NCBI GenBank assembly: GCA_958510825.1
Contig: OY294045.1
Span: 11,149,916-11,213,915 of the forward strand
DNA from: Brachypterus glaber
Lineage: Eukaryota > Arthropoda > Insecta > Coleoptera > Kateretidae
Length of the DNA stretch: 64,000 nucleotides
Reading direction: 5' to 3'
Part shown: positions 22,101 to 34,300 of the stretch, one piece after another
How positions within the stretch are numbered: the stretch's first letter is position 1
Layout of the letters: each line of letters opens with the position of its first letter
Program-made: the position numbers and the translations under genes
The notes under the pieces: model-generated
Database searches by the model: none
What the model was told of the DNA's origin: nothing
What the model saw: the letters and a program-made list of their open reading frames with translations, nothing else

Positions 22101-25100
22101 TAAAATGTAGTTTACTTAATTTTTAAAAAGAGTGTTTTTATTTTTAACTATTATTAAGTTTTATAATTTAAACTGGGTACACATTCTTTTGGTTTCTAAT
22201 GTTGCATGATTAATGTCTTTTAAGATCAATCCATCTAGTGGGCTTTCTGGGGAACGTTCCCGTAAAAATCCGCTAGATGGAGTGACCTTAGTGTCGTAGA
22301 ATGGTGGAGGGATTGTCCAGTGCTGTTTCTGACGTTGAAAAGGTATTACTTGTTTTTTGTTTATTTTTTGAGTTTTGTTGTCGGTCTAAACATGATAGTT
22401 ATTTTTATTTATAACCGCTTTTCTCAATATCCAAGTCTGTTCTTATTTAAAACCCCATTTTTAACCCTGTAAGGTTAAGTAGTACTTTTATAAGGACTAA
22501 AATTACCAAATTAGTGTAAGTGAGTAATTATGATCACCTAAATCGAGTTCAAACAAAAAGTGATATTTGTAGTTGTAAACATTTCGCAAAATTAAGACAT
22601 AATATATCGTTAGGCCATAATATATCCGAAATAAATATGTACATCATGCGCAATAAACTAGGTTATTTATATTTGAAGTTTTTTACTTTGAAATATTAAC
22701 CTTATCACTTAACAAAGTTATCATCAGCATGAAAGCATCAACACATGTTGCACCAGATTCTAAACAGCTGTTAGGCGACGTATTTAAATTTGCTTTCGCC
22801 TTGCGCTATTAAATTGCGCAGGAGTTTTAGGTGTTAAGGCTGGTTTGTCACTGCAGCTAAATTTAACTGACACATAGTTACCATGGCAACTCCTATTAAA
22901 ATCCAGAATTTCCTCTTAACTGAGACTTTAACCATTAGATAAATTTTAACAGCACATTGATAAACCCAGCTTAAAACAATGTTATATTTAAGTGACTACT
23001 AAAACAACATGTTTAACGATTATGACAAACATGCTTTTATTAACTAAATTAGGTTGTGTCCATATGGTTATACGATTCCCTAGAGGGTTAATAACATTTA
23101 TGATACTTTTTATTATTTATTATTCTGTTGAGTTTAAATTAGACTAAAAGTTAAAAAGTCAGAATATTCAAAGATTTTATATTAAGATTTGATTCTTTTA
23201 TTTTGGGACCTAAATTTTGGTTATAGAACTACATAGAATGAAAGATAGAATGTGAGCGTGTTATTTTGATTTTAACACTATGCGTCACCTTAGCGTCGTT
23301 CTATTAGTAATTCCACTACATGCAAGTCGAGAAGCATGCTTAACTCTGTGTATTTAAAGGATACAAAAGAAAAAATGTCCCGTAGCTACGCGTAAAGTCG
23401 GCGCAGAATCTATGAGTAAAAAAATTGATCAAGTCGGCTATAGATTTGTTCGAGTTTCACTAAATTTAGTTCTAAATTTTGATTATTGGCTATTTTAAGT
23501 CACGTGGTAACAGGAATAAAATCTCTAATTGTCGGAACCAGTTCTGAACAGTTCATAACTTGAAACCCGAATAAGCCTTGTGATTAGTGGTTTAAAAATT
23601 ACTTTTATAATTTTTGACATTTATAATGAATTGACGTCGTACAAATAATTATAAAATATTTTTTTAATTTTAAAATGTGAAAGTTTATTATAATTATAAT
23701 AAAACTAAGTTTTTTTATTCATAACGTGCTATTAAAATAAACTTTTACATTACCTGAGCTGGTGATATCTAAAATTACATTTTTTGAATAAAATTATGGA
23801 CGGTATTATTTTAAGTTGCCGAAAAAAATTCTGCCACGTCGTTTATTGTGAAACTTTCATTGCGCACTATTATTATATTGCTTCATTATAACAAAATATT
23901 TGTAGATTGTTGATTTTGTTTCCTTTTTTAGGACATTTCTTGTTCTTTCCATCATTTTCTTCTTGCTTTTTAAAAACTATTTGGACAACCTTACATAAGG
24001 AATTAAAATTGTCCTACCAACCATAAAACAAGAAACAAATGAGCATCAACTCAGATAGATTCTGCGCGGAGTTTAATTACCAATCACCTTTCAGTTTTTA
24101 AAAAATCCACCAATCAGACAGTTTTAAACAGTTTTAACCTTTGACGTTTCTTAAAAATTTATTTGACGTCTCTTAATTTTTTTTACGTTTCTTAAAAATT
24201 AACACATCCCATGAATCACATGTGGTTCATGATACGTTTCCCCCACCCGTCCATGAGGCATATTATGTGGACGAACGGGGACAGAAAATCCTTGACAGTA
24301 AAAGTGTTAAAATTGTGTCCGATTGGCAGATCCTTTAAAAACTAAGACTTGATCAGTAAATTCTTCAAAATTATAACTGGGTACAATTAAAAATAACTAT
24401 CATGTTTTGTTGAAATGGTGTTACTAATCGAAAATAGGCGGATAATACTTAGGGAGTTGTGTTATTTTTGCAGTGTTATAATATGATCTGACGAAAAAAA
24501 GAGTAAAGAAACGGCTGACACAGGAAGATATGGAGACTTGACTTGTTTAATTTATTGGGAATAAAATGGATGGCGATTGATTTAGGCAGTGATCTGTGAT
24601 TAAAGAGTTGCATTAAATGCATCTGCTACGGACACTTAGTCACTGCGTATATTGTGGAATTGTATTTACGAAAAGCAGTGCTTTTTTGATTTCCTGATGT
24701 CAGTATTATTGTAGGTTTAGTTTAAGGAGTACCTTAAGTGATAAAAATTTTATTTTATATATAAAAATAATTAAAAAAGGCAGATAGAGTTTAAATATTG
24801 TATATTTTTGACTGCCATTAGAAATTAACGTTACTTTTTTTATACATGTAGCTTTACTTGGTCAGTTGGAACAATAAATTTTAGTTATTATGGATTTTAA
24901 TTTCATTTATTTGAGGGTATATGTAAAAAATTGGCTTGTTCTGACTGATACAGGATAATAATTTGCCAATAAAAAGGTTGTTGTAATTTATTATACTGAA
25001 TTATTATTACTGTTAACATAGACTTTGTAATATTTAAGTAAATTTTGAAATAAACCACATTGTGTAATAAATTTAAAGTATTTTATTTTATCAAAATGCA

Positions 25101-25910
25101 AATAAACTTTGTTGCCAAGTCTTTCTTTGTGATAGGGAATGTTCACATAAGTAGAGAAGATATAGTGGGTATTAGATAAAGACAAAAACACATTAGGTGT
25201 GTAAAATTTAGTCCGCCATTTTTACCTTTTAAACGTCAAAATTTGTAAACAAAAACAAAACCTCAAAAAGGTTTTTCACATTTTTACAAGTCTTTACAAA
25301 ACAAGTAATTTTTAAGTTCAAAATTTTAATACTATAAAAAAAATATCACCAATTATTCGATTTCATAACAATGACAGAGTGCAGCGTTGTCGGACCTCCT
25401 AAATTTACGTTTGCATTTAAACGGTTTGAATTTAAATTAATGCCGTCTTTGAACTTTATTAAAATTGGTAGCAAAATATTGGAAATTTATTGGTTTTTAT
25501 AATTAAAAATTATACGGTTGAAATGGTTTTGGCAACGTAGAACCGCCATTTTTACCGTTTAGATGTCAATTTTCTATCTATTGTTATTACGCAGCGCAGA
25601 ACCCTGCGCAAACGTTTATTTCCTCTATATATTCCCTACCTATGTGGGAATGTTTAAGAATTTTAACTAAACAAAAAGTCCATGTTAATGAGTTAATTCA
25701 TATTGAAACTGATGACATTTGAACTCAAACCACAAAATTATTGTAAAATATACAAATTTATTAAAATCGAATAAAAAATAGTATATGATACACGGACAAA
25801 AACTGTTTCTAGGACAATTACGGTTGCAATCTCCGTAATCGCCCTAAAAATAGGATTTTTCGTCCTTGTACCATAATAATAATAATAAAAAACTACTAAA
25901 TTATTATTAC
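22101..25910. other. Intergenic, no gene seen
   Basis: Contains a small hairpin at 22,229-22,285 (tccatctagtggg / ccgctagatgga), the dispersed repeat copy at 23,393-23,755, and scattered fragments sharing 'accaatca' and 'cttaaaaatt' strings with 15.4-16.4 kb. No splice-bounded coding block recognised. Confidence 0.5.
23393..23755 (+). repeat. Dispersed repeat, partner of 13,870-14,130
   Basis: Same ordered landmarks as the tral intron 4 copy (gtcggcgcagaat; gattagtggtttaaaaatta; gtgaaagttt). This copy has extra sequence between them. Confidence 0.6.
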
Positions 25911-26894
25911 TACACTTGAGAGAAAAAAAATCGATCCACCTAAAAAAATGCCATTTTTCAAATTCGCATATTTCGAAAACTACTGGATTTGACTGATTCT
26001 TTTTTTTAAGCTTAAACATTCTCTACTTTTGTTTTAATTAAAAAAAGTATTTTTGTATTAACAACAAAAAATGTACAACCATGTTTTTTTGCCCATCTTC
26101 TAGAACTTGCATGGTACGCCACTGCAACTGTTTATCAAATTGTTAAAGTCTCTCTTATTGCCGCAGTTTTAATAATATTTTTTTTATATTTTTACTTCTG
26201 ATTTAGGAGATATCAGGATTTTCTTGAGAGTTATTATTTTTTCAGTTACCTCATAAAGTACTACATGGACTTGATTGATGATGTGCTTTACATTTGAAGC
26301 TTAACAGAGTTACGTTTTTCTTTTAATCAAGTTTATCAAAAACATAAAATGGGTTTGATAAACTTGAGTAAAAGAAAAAATAGGGTCACCCCATCCGGCG
26401 GCGGTTCTGCGAAATCACCGTTGAGCCACCTTCAGACATCAATAGAAAGTAGTCTCAGGATGAAGAATCTCTAGAAGAAGAGCTTCAAATAAAAAACAAC
26501 TGTACTAATTTAGTACTTTTTGAGTTAACTGAAAAAATTACAACTTTCAGAAAAACCCTGATATCTCCTAAACCAGAAGTAAACATATAAGAAAAGAAAA
26601 TATTCATTAAAACTGCGGCAATAAGAGAGAATTTAACAATTTGATAAACAGTTGCAGTGGCGTACCATGCAAGTCCTAGAAGATGGGGCAAAAAATATAG
26701 TTGTACATTTTTTGTTAATGTTAATACAAAAAAACTTTTTTTAATAATTCTAAAAAAAAAATAAAAGTAGAGAATGTTTAAGCTTTAAAACAAAAAAAAA
26801 AGAATCAGTCAAGTCCATTAAGTAGTTTTCGAAATATTTGAATTTAAAAAATGGCAATTTTTTAGGTGGATCGATTTTTTTGCTCTCGAGTGTA
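25911..26894. mobile_element. Large foldback, TACACTYGAGAG ends
   Basis: Left tacacttgagag and right ctctcgagtgta, both followed inward by A/T runs and atcgatccacct. Arms of about 330 bp include cttgcatggtacgccactgc / gcagtggcgtaccatgcaag and ttattgccgcagtttt / aaaactgcggcaataa. Centre around 26,330 has tttgataaacttgagt. No protein frame. It sits about 480 bp past the 3' end of SDR gene A. Confidence 0.8.
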
Positions 26895-27369
26895 TATTAT
26901 TAATATTAAACATTATAATGTTTATAATTATCAAAGATTACTGACAATATCGACATTGATATTATTGGGTAAGTACTGAACAAAATACGCTTGTATTGGT
27001 AGTAGCTCTGCTTGTAGAGTAGAATTAAATGTTGAAAATTATATAATTTTCAAAACGTCGTATCTCAGAACTGTCAACTATAAATAGGAAGTTATTCTAT
27101 TTTTATATAAAGTAGTAAATTATTACATTTATGAGATACGACGTTTTAGTAACCCTCAACAAGTAGGGACTAGAAGAAAACGAATCGGAATCTAGTAGAT
27201 CCTACTGGTCTCTACTTGGTTTTTTTAATTTAATTTTTTTAGAATTAAAGCATAATATGCTTCAGAATTATTATGCTTTTAGCGTAGTTGAATTTTTATG
27301 AGTTATTGGCTTATTTTTCTGTAATTATAATATGTATTTTAAATAATTTTTATTACATTATGTAAGAAT

Positions 27370-30300
27370 TTATATAATTTCTTCAAGACATTTCTTATCA
27401 TCGTTAATTTCTTCCCTTAATTTGGAAATATCAGGAAAATTGATTTCAAAAGGTTCCTGATCATTTTCAGCCACCCAAATTGATCCAGATTTAGACTCTT
27501 CTATAACATCCAGTAATCCGTAAGCCACATTTTCTGGCTCTTGGATCTCACTTCTTTCAGTTTCTGCAATAAACTCGAAAGCAAAATGCTCGTTTATCGC
27601 ATTTTTCGTAGCATTTTTTATGAGTTTTGTATTGGTTATTCCCGGACAGAATCCAAGAATTTTAACTCCGTTTCTTTTAAACTGATCGCTACCTCCTAGA
27701 GCTCTGGTGAAGCCAACTATTCCAAATTGTGTCATGGTATGGAGGGGATATCCTGTTGATGGTACTAATCCCATTATAGAACTAACATTGACAATAGTTC
27801 CACCATTTCCTACGCCTATTTTGGACATGGTTTGCATGCCCATTAAAGTGCTAACTATCATACCAGACTAAAAATTATTGATATAAATATGAAATCTAAG
27901 AACCACTTCATTTGGTTCTTGGTCGTTTTTTTGGACTTTTTCCATTTACAAAACTGTGTAATCCTGAAGCCAATGTATGTTTTAAATGGTCAAAACATAA
28001 AACCAGTGGATATTGGTAGTATGGTGTCTAGGATATTCATAACCAATATCAACATTTTCGGAGAATACTGTTAAAAGTTGGTGATAGACATGTTTCTTTA
28101 CAATTTTAGCACATCGTTTTCGGAGGATACTGTTAACAGTTGATGATAGACATGTTTTTTTACAATTTTAGATATAATCTGGAAATTTATATAATAAATC
28201 TAGTTTAATTTTGTCCGTAGAATCCGAAGCTGTTCACAGAATTGCTCTATGTTATCCTGTTTTCGAAAAAAATGCAGTTTTTGCAATCATTCGTCACTGT
28301 CAAAAATTAATGTTTGTATTTGCATTTTTTTCGAAAGCAAAAGTCGACAGAGAAATTCTGTGAACGGATTTGATTCTACGGTGAAAATTTAACTAGAATT
28401 TTTGGTTAAATTCCCAAATTTAACTAGAATTTTTGGTTAAATTCTTAAATTTAACTAGAATTGTTGTTAAATTCCTAAATTTAACTAGAATTTTTGGCTA
28501 AATTCCTAAATTTCACTAAAATTTTTGGTTAAATTCCTAAATGATGTCTTAAGTTGTAAAGAAACTGGGCCATCAGCAAGAACTTTCGAAGTATCTTCTG
28601 AATTCAGAAGATACTGCCGATTTTTTGTTAAATTTCTAATTTTAACTAGAATTTTTGGTTAAATTCCTAAATGATGTCTTAAGTTGTAAAGAAACTGGGC
28701 CATCAGGAAGAACTTTCGAAGTATCTTCTGAATTCAGAAGATACTGCAGCGATTTTGCTGTTGATGGTTATAAATAGCCTTTATCATTCACTGGTAGTTT
28801 GCTTTTACCATTCTTTAAAACTCAAACAGACCAATATATATACACGGTGTATTTGAAATAGGGTCGGAAATTTTAACAGATGATTCTACATCATAACATA
28901 TAACAAAGAGTTCCTATAAACATATGTCTAAAAATGCGTCATAAGGGAGCTACGCCCCTTTGAAAGTGGCTAAAAATATCGGTTTTTATTTAAGAACTCA
29001 GGAACCCTATGAGATATATCAACGAGGTTTTGCACGTCAAATAATTCTACCAAGGCCCGTTTTTATGTGTTATTTTCGTGTACTTATTTCAACCAGGGGT
29101 GTGCGAACCGGGGGGGGCTTATCAGTTTTTTGTCCCAAACTTTTTTCTGTGTAACTTTTTTGCAATTTTATTTTTGAAATATGATTTTTCAGGTCAATAT
29201 ACATAAAAAAGGTACTCTTGTTGTAATACTGTAGGATTAACCGTTTTCGAGAAAAATTCATTTGAAGGTGAAATTCCACGGTTCGAGGACGAAAAATTAA
29301 ATACTAAAATGTTGAAAACCAAAATTTTAATGATGCAGGGCGAATGTACATTAAAAACTAAGAAAAAAACCTCATATACAGGTACTTCCAAAAATGAATC
29401 CTAATGGAGCTATGGTCTCCTAAATATGCACCATTTTTAAAGGGCTATGGTAGCTTTAAAAGCGTTTTTTCGACCTACATGTATGGAAACTTTTTTTCTT
29501 AGTTTTTGATGTAGAATAACATTGCATCATTAAAATTTTGGTTTTCGACATTTTAGTATTTAATTTTTCGTCCTCGAACCGTGAAATTTCACCTTCAAAT
29601 GAACTTTTCTCGAAAACGGTTAATCCTACAGTATTACAACAAGAGTACCTTTTTTATGTATTTTGACCTGAGGAATCATATTTCAAAAATAAAATTGCAA
29701 AAAAGTTACACAGAAAAAAGTTTGGGACAAAAAACTGATAAGGCCCCCCCGTTTCGCACACCCCTGGTTTAAATAAGTACGTGAAAATGACATATAAAGA
29801 TGGGCCTTATTAGGATTAATTCACGTGCAAAACCTCGTTAATATATCTCAAAGGGTTCCTGAGTTATTATTCCTATGTTATAGGAACTTTTTGTCATATT
29901 TTATCATGTAGAATAACCTGTTAAAATTTCCGACCCTATTTCAAATACACCCTGTATATATATATATATATATATATAGGAATACAAAAACCAAAGTAAG
30001 CCCAGTAGTGACCCCAATGAACCTTACTTAGAAAAACTGTTATAAACTACTTAAAACATTTGTAAAACGTTTATCCTATGTAATAATTTTTAATTTTTAC
30101 CAAATTTGTTTTTATTTGATCTTCCCACTTTGTATCGTTCATAATACCAAAACTGTTGACCATTATGTCAAGTCCTTGAAAGTGGAGAACTGTATCATTT
30201 ATAGCAACTGCAAAATATAATAATTTTTTAAGGCTTGTAGGTATTTTTTTTTAAAAACGTAAAATATCAACAGAAACAAAAACACTAACCATCTAGTTTT

Positions 30301-30892
30301 TTGGAATCCGTTACATCAACCTCGTAAAACAATATTTTATCATCCCCAAATTCCTTTCCCAGTTCGCTAACAACCTCTTCTCCTTTGGAAGCATCCTTGT
30401 CAACAATGGTAACAGCATACGCGCCTCTATGAAGAAGTTCTCTCACGACGTGATAGCCTATTCCATTAGCCCCTCCCGTTACCAAAGCTACTTTATCTTC
30501 AACATAATTTTTCTAAAAATAAATGGTAAAAAGTATTAATATTGAGTAATTTAATGGAACCACCCTTTGCTCACAGCGGGCTTCAAACCAAAATAGGTTT
30601 TATGAAAAGCGGATTGTGATAGCTAGAGATTTAGACGTTATAGACCGTTAACAGTAAAATTTCTGCAGTTCCCTCCCGGAAGCTGTAGCTGCAGCTGTAA
30701 TGTAACGTAGTACTAAAACTTGCCTTGTAAGTGGTTTCAGCTGAGGTAGAGGTTTGTGTATTCATAATAACCCTTGGATTAAATGATTTAAATTGCCTAA
30801 AAAATATTTAGCCAATGAACAGTTTACTTCAAAGTAAATTTCAAAGTTTATACTTACAACTTCCATAATTTTTGTCCTACTTTAAAAGCCAT
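27370..30892 (-). CDS. SDR gene A: 15-PGDH-like dehydrogenase, likely catalytically dead
   Basis: Five exons on the minus strand: 30858-30892, 30724-30796, 30290-30512, 30101-30207, 27370-27867; phases join to 311 codons plus stop. The start ATG at 30,892 was chosen because only it gives an open join to exon 2; a later Met lies in exon 2. The first 36 residues are basic and could be a mitochondrial presequence (inference). Rossmann motif VTGGANGIG is at residues 47-55. The tetrad Asn (N145) and Ser (S176, in NVSS) remain, but the YxxxK position reads H189 and Q193, so normal hydride transfer is unlikely. The NNAG motif is NSFG. The second intron has a GC donor (AAG|GCAAGT). Family: classical short-chain dehydrogenases, usually about 260 aa; the excess is the N-terminal leader and C-terminal tail. 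AATAAA is at 27,349-27,354. Intron 4 holds a 1.1-kb foldback and tandem repeats. Confidence 0.9.
28052..28170. repeat. Tandem duplication, about 60-bp unit
   Basis: TTTTCGGAG(A/G)ATACTGTTAA through GATAGACATGTTT to ACAATTTTAG occurs twice back to back, in intron 4 of SDR gene A. Confidence 0.7.
28383..28746. repeat. Compound tandem repeat
   Basis: About five units of 31-35 bp built on TTTAACTAGAATTTTTGGTT come first. They are followed by a larger block (cctaaatgatgtcttaagtt ... gtatcttctgaattcagaag) present twice, near 28,535 and 28,664. It lies in SDR A intron 4. The palindrome agtatcttctgaattcagaagatact ends each large unit. Confidence 0.75.
28843..29954. mobile_element. 1.1-kb foldback, TACACSGTGTATTTGAAATA ends
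   Basis: Ends tacacggtgtatttgaaata / tatttcaaatacaccctgta. Arms of about 450 bp pair through gaaattttaac, ggttcctgag, accaggggtgtgcg / cgcacacccctggt and cgaggacgaaaaattaaata. It is inserted in intron 4 of SDR gene A. The open frames in each arm mirror each other and are not genes. Confidence 0.85.
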
Positions 30893-31308
30893 TTTAATTA
30901 AATAATTTTAACCTAATCTTCGCGATTTTGACAGTAATTGTCATATTTTGACACAATATATTGTCGTGGATACATCAAAACCCCTGGTCTCCTCGGCTAT
31001 AATGCCATACGTTAAATAAATAAATAATCAAAACCCCAGAAGGTTAACCATAGGTTAATCTTCTGCAAAAAAAAAAACTAAAAAGACGAATCTCACATTT
31101 CTGAACCGGTTCCGGTTCAAAAGATTTTTTACATTTTTTATTTTTTTTTTAAATAATCACAAAACTAAATTATTCTTCTTTCAGCAGCATTCCCTAAAAA
31201 ATAGTTACATATAAAATATTGATATCGCATTTGGTGAATGCAACGACTGCGTAGCATGCTAGCAGGAGATTAACCTGCAGGCATTCATGAATGTTTAATT
31301 TATTCATA

Positions 31309-34300
31309 TTACCTTTCCAGTTTTATTTCAGTTTCTGCGCAAGCATGTTTTTTCCAGTCTGGAAAATCTACAGAAAACAGGTTATTGTTGTCCCAAACCC
31401 ATACGCTCCCGGATTCAGCATGTCGCATCAAATGCATAAAATGACCTTTCAACGGCTCGGTTGCTTGAATTTGGCCTTTGTGTATTCGACTTTCCATATC
31501 ATCTGCCATTTCGTGAGTAAGTGTCTTCTGCTCGACTTGCGTTATAAAGTATGTTTTGGTAAAACCGGGACAAAGGCATATTCTTCTTATGGACCTATTA
31601 TGAATGGGTGGATTTTAAAATGAATCGCTCTTTTCGCATCGACATTTATATATTTATATATACAGGGTGTTCCGCGAGGAAAGGGCAATATTTAAAGGAT
31701 ATGTTCTAGAGGCCAAAATAAGAAAAAAAGTTCCCATAAACATAGGTTCAGGGAGCTACTCCCCTTTAAAGGGGTACCAAAATTTCGATTTTTTTATTAT
31801 TAACTTAGAACCCCTTAGTGTTATAGCATCGAGGTTTAGCATGTGAACTATGCTTTATAAGGCCTATCAGCCAATGTTATTTGCATGTAGTTAATATAAC
31901 CAGGGGTGTCCGTAATGGGGGTCTAATCACTTCTTTGCCTCAAACTTTTTTCTGTTTAACTTTTTTGTCAGTTTATTTTTAGAATAGTATTACTAAAGTA
32001 AAAATACATTAAAAAGGTACTCTTGTTGTAATACCATAGGATTAACCGTTTTCGAGATAAATACAATTAAAGGCAAAAGTTTCGAGAACCAAAAATTAAA
32101 CACTAAAATGTTAAAAACCAAAATTTAAATAACTCAGGGTGATTCTACATCAAAAGCTAAGAAAAAAAGTTTTATACATGTAGGTCCGAAAATCGCTTTT
32201 AAAGGTAACATGAACCTTTAAATATTTTGTGGACCGTAACTCTCTTAGCCTTGATTTTTGGAATTACGTGTATACTTAGTTTTTGGTGTACCATTGAAAT
32301 TTTGGGTTTTAACATTTTAGTGTTTTTTACCCCTGACGGAAAATTTTGATGAGGGGTGTGTGCGTCCCTATGGCTGGCTATAGTGCAGGTTTACGATAGA
32401 ATCTAACGATCAGTCACATCACATCAGTCACATAACATCACAATAATTATTTAATACCAGTTGTGCGAATTTCTGCGCACCGCGCCAAAATAATCCGCGC
32501 AACGTTGCGTTGATGCTCTATGTTTTACACTAATTCAAGATAAAACATTCAAGAATAATTCAAAATTTGCAATGGTACCAGACTTCTGAACCTGGGGACC
32601 TATTCTTGAAAACCGGGGAGTAGAAAGCGATAGAAGGTGGGCGGGGGCACAATAAATTTGAAAATTCGTATTCTTGAACTGAAAAACAATAGAACGGTGC
32701 TCTCCGATGCTCCCCAGGGAGTGCTCCCTGCATCTACTAGTATTTGGCAGTAGAAGACACCCGGGAGCGCCGCCATGTTTGTTATTTTAGATCAGATGTT
32801 AGTTTTGTGACAGGTGTGTTTGATGTTTTTTACTTATTTATTTAACAAAATAATATAAAAAAAGTTTTTAAAGTTAAAATCTTTCTATTGATTACATGTT
32901 ACATATAATTAAAAAGTAGAAAACAAGACATTTATACCAATTTACGAAAACGATATTTTTAAAAGAAGGGTTATGGAAATGTAAAAATAAAAACATGTAA
33001 GGGTTTTTACTTAAAAAACTTGTTTTTTATATTATTTTATATAAAAAAAGTCATTTTCGTTTCTAATTTTCGTATATGCCTGAGTAAATTTTACCATATA
33101 CATTTCCGTTTTATTACTGATAAAATGAGTCATTATTTGCTTCTGTATCTTCGTGATGGGATAACACTTTGGTTTGGACATTTTGTTTACAAAAAACCAC
33201 AAATTTTAAGATTCGGCATTTGTGGAAGACCCACGTACCACAAACAAAACACTAGAAAAACACGCGTCCCTAAACTCGTCGCTGATTGGTCAAACAACTT
33301 GGCAACGCCGCTGGGCAATACCTTGCTGTGAGCTCATAATTTTCTCACTCCTTTTCGTTTAAGAATAGCAACTCACCGCTGTTAAACTAGGGAGTAGAAA
33401 CAAATCGGGGAGCGCTCCCCGGGGAACGTTCTACTCCTCGGTTTTCAAGAATAGGACCCCTGAACCGTAGCAAAAAGCTTATTTGGGGCTCTCCATGACT
33501 AATCGTTCTCAAATAATATATGCGCAGTAAATTTATGGCGCTAATTTTGATAGCGCGCTTTATTTCTCGAAAATAATGTCACCTGTTGTTGCTTTTATGA
33601 CCAAAGCATCTGGTCAAATAAATTATGGCGTTGTAACAGGCGGACAAAGTCGGTTCTTCAGAAATAGGATCTAAGCCCCATGTTCCTGACATATTTAGGA
33701 TCGTACTGCCCTTAACCATATATTTCTCTGCTATAATGTTCGTCATAATTAGGCCATACTAGAAGAGAAATTTTAACTCGATTTTTATTTATACAATAAA
33801 TATGGTTATATTACACACGTCCCCCCAAGTGGAAATAGGTTTAAAAAAATAGCAAACTTAGGTGATGATAAATTATGTGAGCAAAGGGTCTGTACAATTC
33901 AAACCCTCTGAGAACGAAATCCTAATAAGCGCCAGTTCGTAAATATTAGTAAAAGTTCTTCCGCAGACTGCATGCTAAACAACAGTAATAAACTGCGAGT
34001 TCTTTTGCACAATTCTAATAGTGTTTGTTTATATTATATTTAGATTAAATCTGTATCTGTTTCCGCTTTTTAGAAATACCCTGCCGAAAATTCGAAAAAT
34101 GTCATTTTAGGTGGACAATAAATAAATTATGGAAGCACCTACGCAGGTTTTCTATATCGGAATTCAAGTTACATATTTGCTCTATAAAACCGTATTTTGG
34201 GCAGTATTTGTCATATTTATCAAAATTGACAAATACATAGGCTTGAAAAATATAATAAATTTGACGTTAAATTTATAAAACTGCTTAACAAAGATAAATT

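Noticed and set aside
28383..28746. Regular repeats that might be a CRISPR array
   Set aside because: Units are contiguous and variable without unique spacers, in an intron of a eukaryotic gene.
29070..29772. Pair of similar 60-70 codon frames (MEFHLQMNFSRK and MKFHLQMNFSRK)
   Set aside because: They are the two arms of the 28,843-29,954 foldback read in opposite directions.
33020..33331. 103-codon open frame
   Set aside because: Inside a non-autonomous transposon; no domain or codon signal.
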